Below, piece by piece: positions 1 to 6,850 of a stretch of 7,865 bases of DNA. The stretch is from CAYYNP01 sp964472545 (GTDB taxonomy: Bacteria > Planctomycetota > Planctomycetia > Pirellulales > Thermoguttaceae): assembly GCA_964472545.1 (NCBI GenBank), contig CAYYNP010000391.1, positions 1-7,865 on the forward strand, written 5' to 3'. Both the position numbers and the translations under genes were made by a program. Within the stretch, counting starts at the first letter, position 1. Each line of letters opens with the position of its first letter. The notes below the pieces were generated by a model. That model had not been told where the DNA came from. It worked only from the letters and a program-made list of their open reading frames with translations, and did not search any database.

Positions 1-1632
1 GTCGGTGGTGGGATCAACGGGGCCGGGCTGTTTCGCGATCTGGCGCTGCAGGGGATCGACGTGCTGTTGGTCGACCGGTCGGATTTCTGCACCGGGGCCA
101 GTGCCGGCTCGTCGCGGATGATTCACGGCGGGCAGCGCTACCTGGAGTTCGGCGAGTTTCGGCTGGTCAAGGAGTCGCTGGCCGATCGAAACCTGCTGCT
201 GCAAAACGCGCCGCACTACGTGCGGCCGCTGCCCACCACGATCCCGATCTTCTCGTGGTTCTCCGGAGCGGTCAGCTCGATCAAGCGGTTTCTGCGGCTG
301 GGTGCCGGCCGGCCGTCGCATCGTGGGGCGGCGATGGTGAAGCTCGGGCTGACGTTCTACGACGTCTTCACCCGCAAGAGCCGGCTGATGCCGAAGCACA
401 AGTTCGCCTCGCGGCGCGCCGCGCTGGCCAGGCGACCGCTGCTGAACTCCAAGCTGATCAAGACGGCCACCTACTACGACGCCTGGATCAGCTATCCCGA
501 ACGGCTTTGCCTGGAGTTGCTGATCGACGCGGAGGAACTCTGTGCGGAAGCCCGGGCGCTGAACTACGTCTCGCTGGAAAGTGGGGCGGGTGAGGCCGTC
601 GTGCTGCGCGACGAGATCGCCGGCGAGTCGTTCGAGGTCCGCCCCCAGGTGGTCGTCAATGCCACCGGGGCCTGGATCGATTTTGCCAACCGGGCACTCG
701 GGCTTCAGACGAACCTGATCGGCGGCACCAAGGGGGCCCACCTGGTGTTGGACAGCCCCGAGTTGCTCAAGGCGCTCGACGGCGAGATGATCTACTACGA
801 GACCGACGACGGCCGGGTGGCCGTGGCGCTGCCGTGGCTGGGCAAGGCGCTGATCGGCTCGACCGACATCCGCGTGGAACACCCCGACGACGCGCGCTGC
901 GAGGAAGACGAGATCGAGTATATCCTGACCTCGATTCGCCAGGTGCTGCCGGGTCTGAAAGTCGACCGTTCGCAGATCGTCAGCTACTTCACCGGCGTGC
1001 GGCCGTTGCGTGCCAGCGGGAGTTCGGCGACGGTGCAGGTCAGCCGCGACCACCACTGCGAGGTGACCGAGCCAGCCGGCGACATAGGCTACCCGGTCTA
1101 TTCGATGGCCGGCGGCAAGTGGACCACGTTTCGGGCGTTTGCCGAGCAGGTGACCGATCGGCTGCTGACGCATTTCGGCCGATCGCGGCAGAGAGGGACC
1201 GACGGGCTGGCCATCGGCGGCGGCCAGGACTATCCGGCCGACGACGAGGCCAGGCAGCGTTGGCTCACGCGGCTGGCGGAGCAGACGCAACTCGACCGGC
1301 AGCGGTTGGAGACCCTATTGGATCGCTACGGCAGCCGGGCCGAGCAGATCGCGGCCTTCCTGGTCGAGCAACCCGACCGGCCGCTGGCCCATCATCCCGA
1401 GTACAGCCGCCGCGAGATCGAGTTCCTCGTACGCCACGAACGGGTCGCCCAGCCCGGTGATCTGCTGCTGCGGCGGACGGCGATTGCGCTGCTGGGCGAA
1501 CTCAGCACCGAGCTGTTCGACGAGTTGATGACCATCATGGCGGAAGTGCATGGATGGTCGCCCGACGACGTGCTGCGGGAGGCCGACCACGTGCGGGGGA
1601 TTCTCGACCATATGCACGGGATCCGGGTCTGA
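1..1632 (+). CDS. glpD: FAD-dependent glycerol-3-phosphate dehydrogenase, 5'-truncated by window edge
   Basis: This enzyme oxidises sn-glycerol-3-phosphate to dihydroxyacetone phosphate and passes the electrons through FAD to membrane quinone. The frame is open from base 1, so the true start lies upstream; 543 residues are visible, and the family is usually about 500-560, so only a short N-terminus is missing. Visible residues 2-9 (GGGINGAG) are the Rossmann FAD-binding glycine motif. Residues 37-49 (SSRMIHGGQRYLE) match the GlpD signature SSKLIHGGLRYLE. FTGVRPL (330-336) and GGKWTTFR (371-378) are the conserved C-terminal FAD/substrate segments. The last 130 or so residues form the helical C-terminal domain of aerobic GlpD proteins. 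No signal peptide is expected; the family is a peripheral membrane protein on the cytoplasmic face. The stop is followed directly by a stem-loop, so this may be the last gene of its transcript. An anaerobic GlpA-type enzyme is less likely because no GlpB/C partner follows. Confidence 0.93.
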   Translation, partial: VGGGINGAGLFRDLALQGIDVLLVDRSDFCTGASAGSSRMIHGGQRYLEFGEFRLVKESLADRNLLLQNAPHYVRPLPTTIPIFSWFSGAVSSIKRFLRLGAGRPSHRGAAMVKLGLTFYDVFTRKSRLMPKHKFASRRAALARRPLLNSKLIKTATYYDAWISYPERLCLELLIDAEELCAEARALNYVSLESGAGEAVVLRDEIAGESFEVRPQVVVNATGAWIDFANRALGLQTNLIGGTKGAHLVLDSPELLKALDGEMIYYETDDGRVAVALPWLGKALIGSTDIRVEHPDDARCEEDEIEYILTSIRQVLPGLKVDRSQIVSYFTGVRPLRASGSSATVQVSRDHHCEVTEPAGDIGYPVYSMAGGKWTTFRAFAEQVTDRLLTHFGRSRQRGTDGLAIGGGQDYPADDEARQRWLTRLAEQTQLDRQRLETLLDRYGSRAEQIAAFLVEQPDRPLAHHPEYSRREIEFLVRHERVAQPGDLLLRRTAIALLGELSTELFDELMTIMAEVHGWSPDDVLREADHVRGILDHMHGIRV

Positions 1633-1633
1633 A

Positions 1634-1656
1634 GCGGCACCAGCGAAACGTGCCGC
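1634..1656 (+). terminator. Stem-loop just after glpD stop
   Basis: A perfect 7-bp inverted repeat (GCGGCAC at 1634-1640, GTGCCGC at 1650-1656) with a 9-base loop starts one base after the stop codon. It could end or protect the glpD transcript. No T-tract follows, so it is not a textbook intrinsic terminator; mRNA 3'-end stabilisation is an equal possibility. Confidence 0.4.
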
Positions 1657-1670
1657 AGATGTCTCGCGTG

Positions 1671-1699
1671 TTGATATACCGTCGGCGGGCAGGCAGAAT
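1671..1699 (+). promoter_or_regulatory. Possible sigma70-type promoter for the 1758 gene
   Basis: TTGATA at 1671-1676 matches the -35 consensus at 5 of 6 bases. After a 17-base spacer, CAGAAT at 1694-1699 matches the -10 consensus at 4 of 6. Transcription would begin near 1705-1707, giving a leader of about 50 bases. It lies between the glpD stem-loop and the next gene, which fits a new transcription unit. This rests on sequence match only. Confidence 0.4.
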
Positions 1700-1703
1700 A
1701 GGG

Positions 1704-1723
1704 GTAGGCCGCGATGCGGCTAC
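1704..1723 (+). other. Leader hairpin upstream of the 1758 gene
   Basis: GTAG and CCGC (1704-1707 and 1709-1712) pair with GCGG and CTAC (1716-1723) around a GAT loop, with one bulged G at 1708. GGG at 1701-1703 may pair further with CCC at 1726-1728. If the promoter at 1671-1699 is correct, this structure sits at the extreme 5' end of the mRNA, about 20 bases before the ribosome-binding site. A 5'-end stabilising role is possible; no riboswitch class is recognisable. Confidence 0.35.
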
Positions 1724-1744
1724 TTCCCACACACCGACGCTATC

Positions 1745-1750
1745 GGAGGA
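1745..1750 (+). promoter_or_regulatory. Ribosome-binding site setting the GTG start at 1758
   Basis: GGAGGA lies 7 bases before the GTG at 1758. It decides in favour of this start over the longer upstream-open frame, which would run back inside glpD. Confidence 0.75.
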
Positions 1751-1757
1751 TGCGGCC

Positions 1758-2573
1758 GTGAACATTCGACGTGCTGTCGCTGGTTGTCTCGTCTCTTCGA
1801 TCACGATCGGCTGCATGCCACCGGCGTTGGCTGCGGATGCTGAGAAAGATGCCACGGCGAAATCGGAAGACACCGATGCCGCTTTCCGCATCGATCTCTC
1901 CGTCGACACGCCCGAGTGGGGGCGGATGATCGCGGCGGCGCACGAGCTGCCGCCGATTCGCCAGGGCCAGGCCCGCATGACGTTGATGCGGGTCGTGCTG
2001 GAAAAGGGCGAGCCGGGCGCTTTGATCCAGTTGATCGGCCCGAAGCTGATCGTGCTCGGCCGCAGTCCGGCCGGGGGTGCCTACGCTCAGATCGAGAGTG
2101 GAGATTTCGTGCTGGTCGATCACGTCAATTCGACCTATCGCCGGGACGGTAGGGACGCGGTCGAAATCGCCAGCTTCACCCATCGCCGAGCGGCGCTGCG
2201 GATCGAGGTGCCCCCTCGACGCACCGTGGCCGTGCTCGGCGACGTGATTCTCTCCGCCTGTCCTGCCGAAGAAAAGGGCCGCATCGTGGCCACGGTAACG
2301 CCGCTAGCCGCAGGGCCGCTGAAGCTCGACCAACTCCGCGTCGGGCCGGTCGCCGTCGGCGGGCCTTACGGCAAGGCGTTTCCTTGCCAAGCCGACCGCA
2401 CGTGCGACACCGGCCCGGTCGCCCCCGGCTCCTACAAGATCCTGTTGCCGGATTTCGATATGAAGACCAGCCGCTGGACGGTAGACGTTGCGCCGGGCGA
2501 AGTGACGCGGCTGCGGTTTGTGGCTCGATCGCAGGAGACGGTGGAGAAGGTCGAAGGGCCGTCGAACAACTGA
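1758..2573 (+). CDS. Exported protein of unknown function, with a carboxypeptidase-regulatory-like C-terminus
   Basis: The function is not recognised. The GTG start has a good GGAGGA site and gives 271 residues beginning with a signal peptide: Arg4-Arg5, a hydrophobic core at about 6-22, and an Ala-Leu-Ala cleavage site after residue 25. Cys19 sits in a poor lipobox (ThrIleGly-Cys), so a lipoprotein is possible but less likely. The mature part starts with an acidic, low-complexity stretch (27-42) and then looks beta-rich throughout. Residues about 219-260 have the pattern 'PGSYKILLPDF...VDVAPGEVTRLRF' broken up by short loops, typical of carboxypeptidase-regulatory-like beta-sandwich domains. 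Cys210 and Cys216 are close enough for a disulphide, and a third cysteine is at 168. No catalytic motif is visible. The 58-base gap to the next exported protein, on the same strand, suggests co-transcription; a periplasmic partner or accessory role is inference only. Confidence 0.75.
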   Translation: MNIRRAVAGCLVSSITIGCMPPALAADAEKDATAKSEDTDAAFRIDLSVDTPEWGRMIAAAHELPPIRQGQARMTLMRVVLEKGEPGALIQLIGPKLIVLGRSPAGGAYAQIESGDFVLVDHVNSTYRRDGRDAVEIASFTHRRAALRIEVPPRRTVAVLGDVILSACPAEEKGRIVATVTPLAAGPLKLDQLRVGPVAVGGPYGKAFPCQADRTCDTGPVAPGSYKILLPDFDMKTSRWTVDVAPGEVTRLRFVARSQETVEKVEGPSNN

Positions 2574-2619
2574 TGCCTAGGCTGATAGCATGTGGTCGGA
2601 TTCGCAAGGATTCAGCTAC

Positions 2620-2624
2620 GGGAG
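2620..2624 (+). promoter_or_regulatory. Ribosome-binding site setting the ATG start at 2632
   Basis: GGGAG ends 7 bases before ATG 2632, and that start puts a signal peptide at the N-terminus. The in-frame ATG at 2590 lacks a comparable site and would add 14 non-signal-like residues. Confidence 0.65.
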
Positions 2625-2631
2625 ATGCGCG

Positions 2632-5600
2632 ATGACGGCCAATGTCGGCACACTTCGCAGCTTGCTACGCCGACCGGTTGCTGTCGTGGCGACAGCCATT
2701 GCCGTATTTCTGAACTGTGGGTGGCTGGCGGCCAACTCACCAAGGATCGGGTTTCTGGCGTCTGAACCGACGCTCGATACGATCGGTCCACATAATCGGG
2801 CGGCGTGGCAGACGGCCGCGGCATTGGGCGAGGCGACGCTGCTGTTGCGGCAGGGCGACGGCTCGTTTGCCGATTCGGAAGGCAACGCCCGGCAACTGAG
2901 CGAGTTCGGCGTCGTCTGGTATCACCAAGGCGAGGCCATTCGACGAAACGGGATGTATGGCGGCGCGAGTCTGGCAGCGATCCGCCAATTCGCCAGCGAC
3001 GGCGGCGGCGTGCTGCTTTCCGGCGGGGCGCTGGCGATGGTCGCGCAGTTGGGGTTGGAATCGGAGATGCGCCCGCAACGTCACGATGCAGATCAGCATC
3101 GTCGGCCGGCCGGGATGGTGCCGGTCGAGAAAACGCATCCGGTCTTCGCTGGGCTGGGGCCGGTCGGACGACCAAATAGTAGTCATCTCGCTCCGCGAGA
3201 TGTCGGTTCGTCTCGCGGAGCGAGACGACTACTATCTGTGCAACCCGTCCCGCCCCCAAACGACCCAGTTGTCTGGCTAAGCCGCGGCGGCTGCCGGGCG
3301 GTGGCCGATTTCAACTGGGGTGGGCCGGCCGAAGGGATGCTGTTGGCCCGCACGCCGCGCGGCCGGGAGAATCCGCTGGTGGAATACTCGCTAGGTTCCG
3401 GCCGGGTGATCGTCTTTGGCGGGCGGTGGCCGGATTATGCCGACCTACAGAACCCCCATCGTGAGAATCTCCTGAAGCTGACAGGCAATCTGGTGAGTTA
3501 CTTGGCCAATCCGCCGACGTGGCGCGAGGTGGTGATCCGCTCCGACTATCCGCCGGTCGCCTCGCCGGACACAGCGGGCATTTCCCCGCCGCGATGGCGG
3601 GCGCTGCGGATGGCGATCGAGGATCTGGCGGGGAGTTTTCCGAGCGAATATCCGCACGGCAACGACTATCTACAAAGGCTGAAGACGCTACACGAAACAC
3701 AACAGCGCTTTTCGCCCAACACCGCGCCGGACGCATACGCAGCCATCGTCAAGCAGTTCGAGGCACTCAAACAAGAGGCCCTACTGGCCAATCCCTTGCT
3801 GAACTTCGACCGGCTGTTGATGATCCGCCGCCGGGCCGACCGTTTGGGACTGCCGCTGAACTTCAACGGCAACGCCGATCTGCCGCCGACCGGCTACGGC
3901 AACACGCTGGTGACGCTCTTGCCCGTGCGCCCCGGCGGCGAGGTGTCGACCGTGTTTCGGCCCGAGGGCGACCGCTTCCTCGGCGACGTCGACCTGCACT
4001 TCGATACCCGGCGATTGCTGCTCTCGACACCCGATGCCGCCGGCCGCTTCGGCGTGGCAGAATTGGACCTGGACACCGGGAAACTCACGCCACTGCCGCT
4101 GATCGACGAGCCCGACGTACACAATTACGACGCCTGCTATCTGCCCGACGGCGGCATCGTCTTCACGTCGACCGCCGGTGTGATCGGCGTGCCCTGCGTG
4201 GGTGGGCGGTCGAAAGTGGCGAATCTCTACGTGCGGCAACCCGACGGCCGCATCCGACGCCTGACGAACGATCAGGATCACAACTGGTGCCCCACGCTGC
4301 TGGGCGACGGGCGGCTGCTCTATCAGCGTTGGGAGTACGCCGACATCGCCCACGCCTTCACCCGGTTGCTGTTCACGGCCCAACCGGACGGCAGCCGGCA
4401 GATGGAGTCCTACGGCAGCAACTCGTTCTGGCCCACCGCCACGTTCTACGCCCGGCCAATCCCCGATCATCCGACCAAGGTCGTAGCCGTCATCGGCGGC
4501 CATCACGACGCGCCGCGGCAGGGCGAACTGGTGATCTTCGACCCCGCCCGAGGACGCCACGAAGCCGACGGCGCGGTCCAGCGGATCCCCGGTTTCGGCA
4601 AGCCGCTCGAGCCGGTGATTCTTGACGGGCTGATCGGCAACAGTTGGCCGCGTTTCCTGCACCCGTTCCCGTTAAGCGAAAAGTACTTCCTGGTCTCGTG
4701 CAAGCCGACCAAGACGTCGCTCTGGGGCGTCTATCTGGTCGACGTGTTCGACAACTTCGTGCTGCTTCATGAAGAGCCCGGCCGGGCGATGCTCGAGCCG
4801 ATCCCGCTGCGCGCCAGGCGGCCGCCGCCCGTGTTGCCGCGCGTTGCTCAGCCGAGCACAAAGCAGGCTTCCGTACTGCTGGTCGACGTCTATCGCGGTG
4901 CCGGGCTGGCCGGTGTGCCACGCGGCGCCGTCAAGTCGCTGCGCCTCATCGGTTACGAATTCACGTTCCACGGCCTCGGCGGCGAGCCGGACCGCGTGGG
5001 GCTCGACGGGCCCTGGGACGTAAAGCGGATTCTCGGCACCGTGCCGGTCGAGCCGGACGGCTCGGCCCATTTTCGCGTGCCCGCCTGCACGCCGGTGGCC
5101 GTCCAGCCGTTGGACGCCGACGGCAAGGCGTTGGCGCTGATGCGTAGCTGGTTCACCGCGGCCCCGGGCGAGGTGCTTTCGTGCGTCGGCTGCCACGAGC
5201 CGCAGAACACGGCCCCGCCGTATCAGGCGGCCCCGTCGGCGGCGCGGCGAGCACCGTCACCGATCGTGCCCTGGTACGGGCCGCCGCGAGGGTTCTCGTT
5301 CGTCCGCGAAGTCCAGCCGGTGCTGGATGCGTTTTGCGTGGATTGTCATCACACCCGCTCGGCGACTTTCGACCTGACGTCTCACCCGGCCCAGCGAGTG
5401 GCCTCGTCCTTCCAAATGCACTTCACGCCGTCGTATATGGCGCTGCGACGATTCGTTCACGCACCGACGCTCGAGAGCGATGCCCACCTCTTGCCACCGC
5501 GGGCGTTCCACGCCGACACGAGCAAGCTGGTGCAGATCCTCCGCGACGGTCATTACGGCGTACGGCTCTCCGCCAAAGCCCGGGACCGTCTGATCACCTG

Positions 5601-6687
5601 GATCGACCTCGGCGCCCCGGCCCACGGTACTTGGGCAGAGGTCGTCGGCCATAACCCGTCGAAGGTCTCGCTGGTCACCTCGGGCGCCGCACGACGCCGC
5701 GAGTTGCACCGCCGCTACGCGGGCATCGACGAAGACCCCGAAGCCGTCTATCCCACGGCGATTCTCGCGGACAAGCCCCGGGATGCGGCAGCGACACCGC
5801 CCGTTGACCGCCCCCCCACTCCCTCAGCTTCCCCCTCGAATGCCGCACCGCCAGGCCCGACAATGCGCGTCGAGCTTGGCGACGACGTGGCCATCAAACT
5901 GGTCCGTGTCCACCCGGGCCGATTCGTGATGGGCTCGCAACACGGCTATCCCAACGAGCGGCCGGCCCACAAGATCGTGATTGAGAAGGCGTTCTGGATC
6001 GGGCGGTGTGAAATCACCAACCGGCAATACGCCCGCTTCGATCCGAGACACGACAGCGGCCTGGAAACCGGCGAGGCCTATCAGTTCGGCGACCACGAGC
6101 GGGGGCATCGGCTCAATCGGCCGGATCAGCCCGTGGTCCGCGTCTCGTGGAATCGGGCCACGGCCTTCTGCCGATGGCTCTCGGAGAAGACGGGGAAGCC
6201 CTTCGCGCTGCCCACCGAAGCCCAATGGGAATATGCTTGCCGCGCGGGCACGGCCGGCCCGCTCAGCTACGGCACGCCGGATGACGACTTCGCCCCCTGG
6301 GCCAATCTGTCCGACGCCACCCACCACACGGTCGACTATCCGCACGTTCCGGCCGCGATCCCACCGTGGCGCCCAGCCGAGACGCGTTTCGACGATGGCT
6401 GGCGAGTGGCGGCGCCGGTGGGTACGTTTCGCCCTAACGCTTGGGGGCTGGACGATATGCACGGCAACGTGGCCGAGTGGACCGCCTCGGCGTATCGGCC
6501 GTATCCCTATCGAGTGGACGATGGTTGCAACGACGCCGTAGCGCCCGGCCGGCGCACCGCCCGCGGTGGTTCTTGGCTCGACCGTCCTCGGCGGGCCCGA
6601 TCGGCGTTCCGCTTGCACTACGATGCCACGCAAGCCGTCCACGACGTCGGTTTCCGGGTGGTCCTTAGCGCGGCGGACTATCCCTAG
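2632..6687 (+). CDS. Exported multidomain dihaem protein: GATase-like + hydrazine-synthase-alpha-like + planctomycete cytochrome c + FGE-like domain
   Basis: This 1351-residue protein starts at ATG 2632 with a signal peptide (Arg9, Arg12, Arg13, hydrophobic core about 14-33, probable cleavage near Ala-Ala 33-34). Residues about 37-290 look like a glutamine-amidotransferase/ThuA-type fold without an obvious catalytic triad. A helical stretch (about 340-410) follows. Residues about 420-850 resemble the hydrazine synthase alpha middle domain, a beta-propeller, with family hallmarks such as GVPCVGG (Cys522), DHNWCP (Cys553), WEYADIAH, GSNSFWPT and DGPWDVKRILGTVPVE. CVGCHEP (851-857) and CVDCHH (902-907) are two covalent haem c sites; the second belongs to a planctomycete-type cytochrome domain running to about 1000. 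A proline-rich linker (about 1053-1077) leads to an FGE/SUMF1-like domain (1078-1351; MGSQHG, PTEAQWEYACR, GNVAEW, RGGSW, VGFRVV). The segment after RGGSW has no cysteines, so formylglycine synthesis is unlikely. A periplasmic redox or sensing role is inference; substrate unknown. A 60-bp palindrome interrupts the N-terminal domain in frame at residues 182-202. Confidence 0.85.
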   Translation: MTANVGTLRSLLRRPVAVVATAIAVFLNCGWLAANSPRIGFLASEPTLDTIGPHNRAAWQTAAALGEATLLLRQGDGSFADSEGNARQLSEFGVVWYHQGEAIRRNGMYGGASLAAIRQFASDGGGVLLSGGALAMVAQLGLESEMRPQRHDADQHRRPAGMVPVEKTHPVFAGLGPVGRPNSSHLAPRDVGSSRGARRLLSVQPVPPPNDPVVWLSRGGCRAVADFNWGGPAEGMLLARTPRGRENPLVEYSLGSGRVIVFGGRWPDYADLQNPHRENLLKLTGNLVSYLANPPTWREVVIRSDYPPVASPDTAGISPPRWRALRMAIEDLAGSFPSEYPHGNDYLQRLKTLHETQQRFSPNTAPDAYAAIVKQFEALKQEALLANPLLNFDRLLMIRRRADRLGLPLNFNGNADLPPTGYGNTLVTLLPVRPGGEVSTVFRPEGDRFLGDVDLHFDTRRLLLSTPDAAGRFGVAELDLDTGKLTPLPLIDEPDVHNYDACYLPDGGIVFTSTAGVIGVPCVGGRSKVANLYVRQPDGRIRRLTNDQDHNWCPTLLGDGRLLYQRWEYADIAHAFTRLLFTAQPDGSRQMESYGSNSFWPTATFYARPIPDHPTKVVAVIGGHHDAPRQGELVIFDPARGRHEADGAVQRIPGFGKPLEPVILDGLIGNSWPRFLHPFPLSEKYFLVSCKPTKTSLWGVYLVDVFDNFVLLHEEPGRAMLEPIPLRARRPPPVLPRVAQPSTKQASVLLVDVYRGAGLAGVPRGAVKSLRLIGYEFTFHGLGGEPDRVGLDGPWDVKRILGTVPVEPDGSAHFRVPACTPVAVQPLDADGKALALMRSWFTAAPGEVLSCVGCHEPQNTAPPYQAAPSAARRAPSPIVPWYGPPRGFSFVREVQPVLDAFCVDCHHTRSATFDLTSHPAQRVASSFQMHFTPSYMALRRFVHAPTLESDAHLLPPRAFHADTSKLVQILRDGHYGVRLSAKARDRLITWIDLGAPAHGTWAEVVGHNPSKVSLVTSGAARRRELHRRYAGIDEDPEAVYPTAILADKPRDAAATPPVDRPPTPSASPSNAAPPGPTMRVELGDDVAIKLVRVHPGRFVMGSQHGYPNERPAHKIVIEKAFWIGRCEITNRQYARFDPRHDSGLETGEAYQFGDHERGHRLNRPDQPVVRVSWNRATAFCRWLSEKTGKPFALPTEAQWEYACRAGTAGPLSYGTPDDDFAPWANLSDATHHTVDYPHVPAAIPPWRPAETRFDDGWRVAAPVGTFRPNAWGLDDMHGNVAEWTASAYRPYPYRVDDGCNDAVAPGRRTARGGSWLDRPRRARSAFRLHYDATQAVHDVGFRVVLSAADYP
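3176..3235. repeat. REP-doublet (BIME-like) palindrome inside a coding sequence
   Basis: Two 25-base arms (3176-3200 and 3211-3235) are inverted copies with one mismatch, around a 10-base centre. Each arm also folds alone: CATCTCG/CGAGATG with a 5-base loop (3184-3202), and CGTCTCG/CGAGACG with a 5-base loop (3209-3227). GTAG stands one base outside each hairpin (3179-3182, and on the other strand 3229-3232). In characterised REP systems, GTAG plus a hairpin is what the Y1 HUH transposase TnpA_REP (RAYT) recognises. The element is 60 bases, an exact 20 codons, so the host frame stays open. No transposase is in the window, and only one copy occurs here. Confidence 0.75.
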
Positions 6688-6707
6688 CCACGCCGCCGCC
6701 GCCGTTT

Positions 6708-6733
6708 CGCCGCAAAAGAGTCTCTTCCCGGCG
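6708..6733 (+). terminator. Weak terminator-like hairpin after the large exported gene
   Basis: CGCCG (6708-6712) pairs with CGGCG (6729-6733), and the interior AAGAG/CTCTT can pair too, giving an interrupted stem 20 bases after the stop at 6687. The following bases (6734-6760) are T-rich but not a clean T-run. It would separate this gene from the promoter just downstream. Confidence 0.3.
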
Positions 6734-6768
6734 TCGTTACATTTTCCAGTATTTCTTTCCCAAAAAGC

Positions 6769-6797
6769 TTGACGCAGGGCGGTGAGTCCGTTAGGCT
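6769..6797 (+). promoter_or_regulatory. Possible promoter for the surface-protein gene
   Basis: TTGACG (6769-6774, 5 of 6 to the -35 consensus) is followed after exactly 17 bases by TAGGCT (6792-6797, 3 of 6 to the -10). An AT-rich stretch (about 6737-6768), conspicuous in this GC-rich DNA, sits just upstream like an UP element. GTGAG (6782-6786) and CTCAC (6796-6800) form a small inverted repeat overlapping the -10, a possible operator. The leader to ATG 6851 would be about 45 bases. Confidence 0.5.
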
Positions 6798-6837
6798 CAC
6801 AATCCGGTGTTTGCATGCTTGCCACGTTGCCGACTTC

Positions 6838-6843
6838 GGAGGA
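6838..6843 (+). promoter_or_regulatory. Ribosome-binding site setting the ATG start at 6851
   Basis: GGAGGA lies 7 bases before ATG 6851, the same motif and spacing as at the 1758 gene. It fixes the start of a frame that stays open to the window end. Confidence 0.75.
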
Positions 6844-6850
6844 ACCGGTC

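Noticed and set aside
1554..1757. Extension of the exported protein back into glpD
   Set aside because: No signal peptide results and the added residues are arginine-rich. The GTG at 1758 has a strong ribosome-binding site and a proper signal peptide.
2578..2583. TAGGCT between the two exported-protein genes as a -10 box
   Set aside because: No -35-like sequence lies 16-18 bases upstream, so a separate promoter here is not supported.
2590..2631. Alternative start of the large exported protein at ATG 2590
   Set aside because: No good ribosome-binding site precedes it, and it would bury the signal peptide behind 14 polar residues.
3519..4625. A 368-residue + strand frame inside the large exported gene
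   Set aside because: Its translation is arginine/alanine-rich with no motif, and it overlaps the hydrazine-synthase-alpha-like domain in another frame.
2632..6687. Genuine hydrazine synthase (anammox metabolism)
   Set aside because: The other subunits are absent from the neighbourhood and the domain order is different. The resemblance of the middle domain alone does not support that activity.
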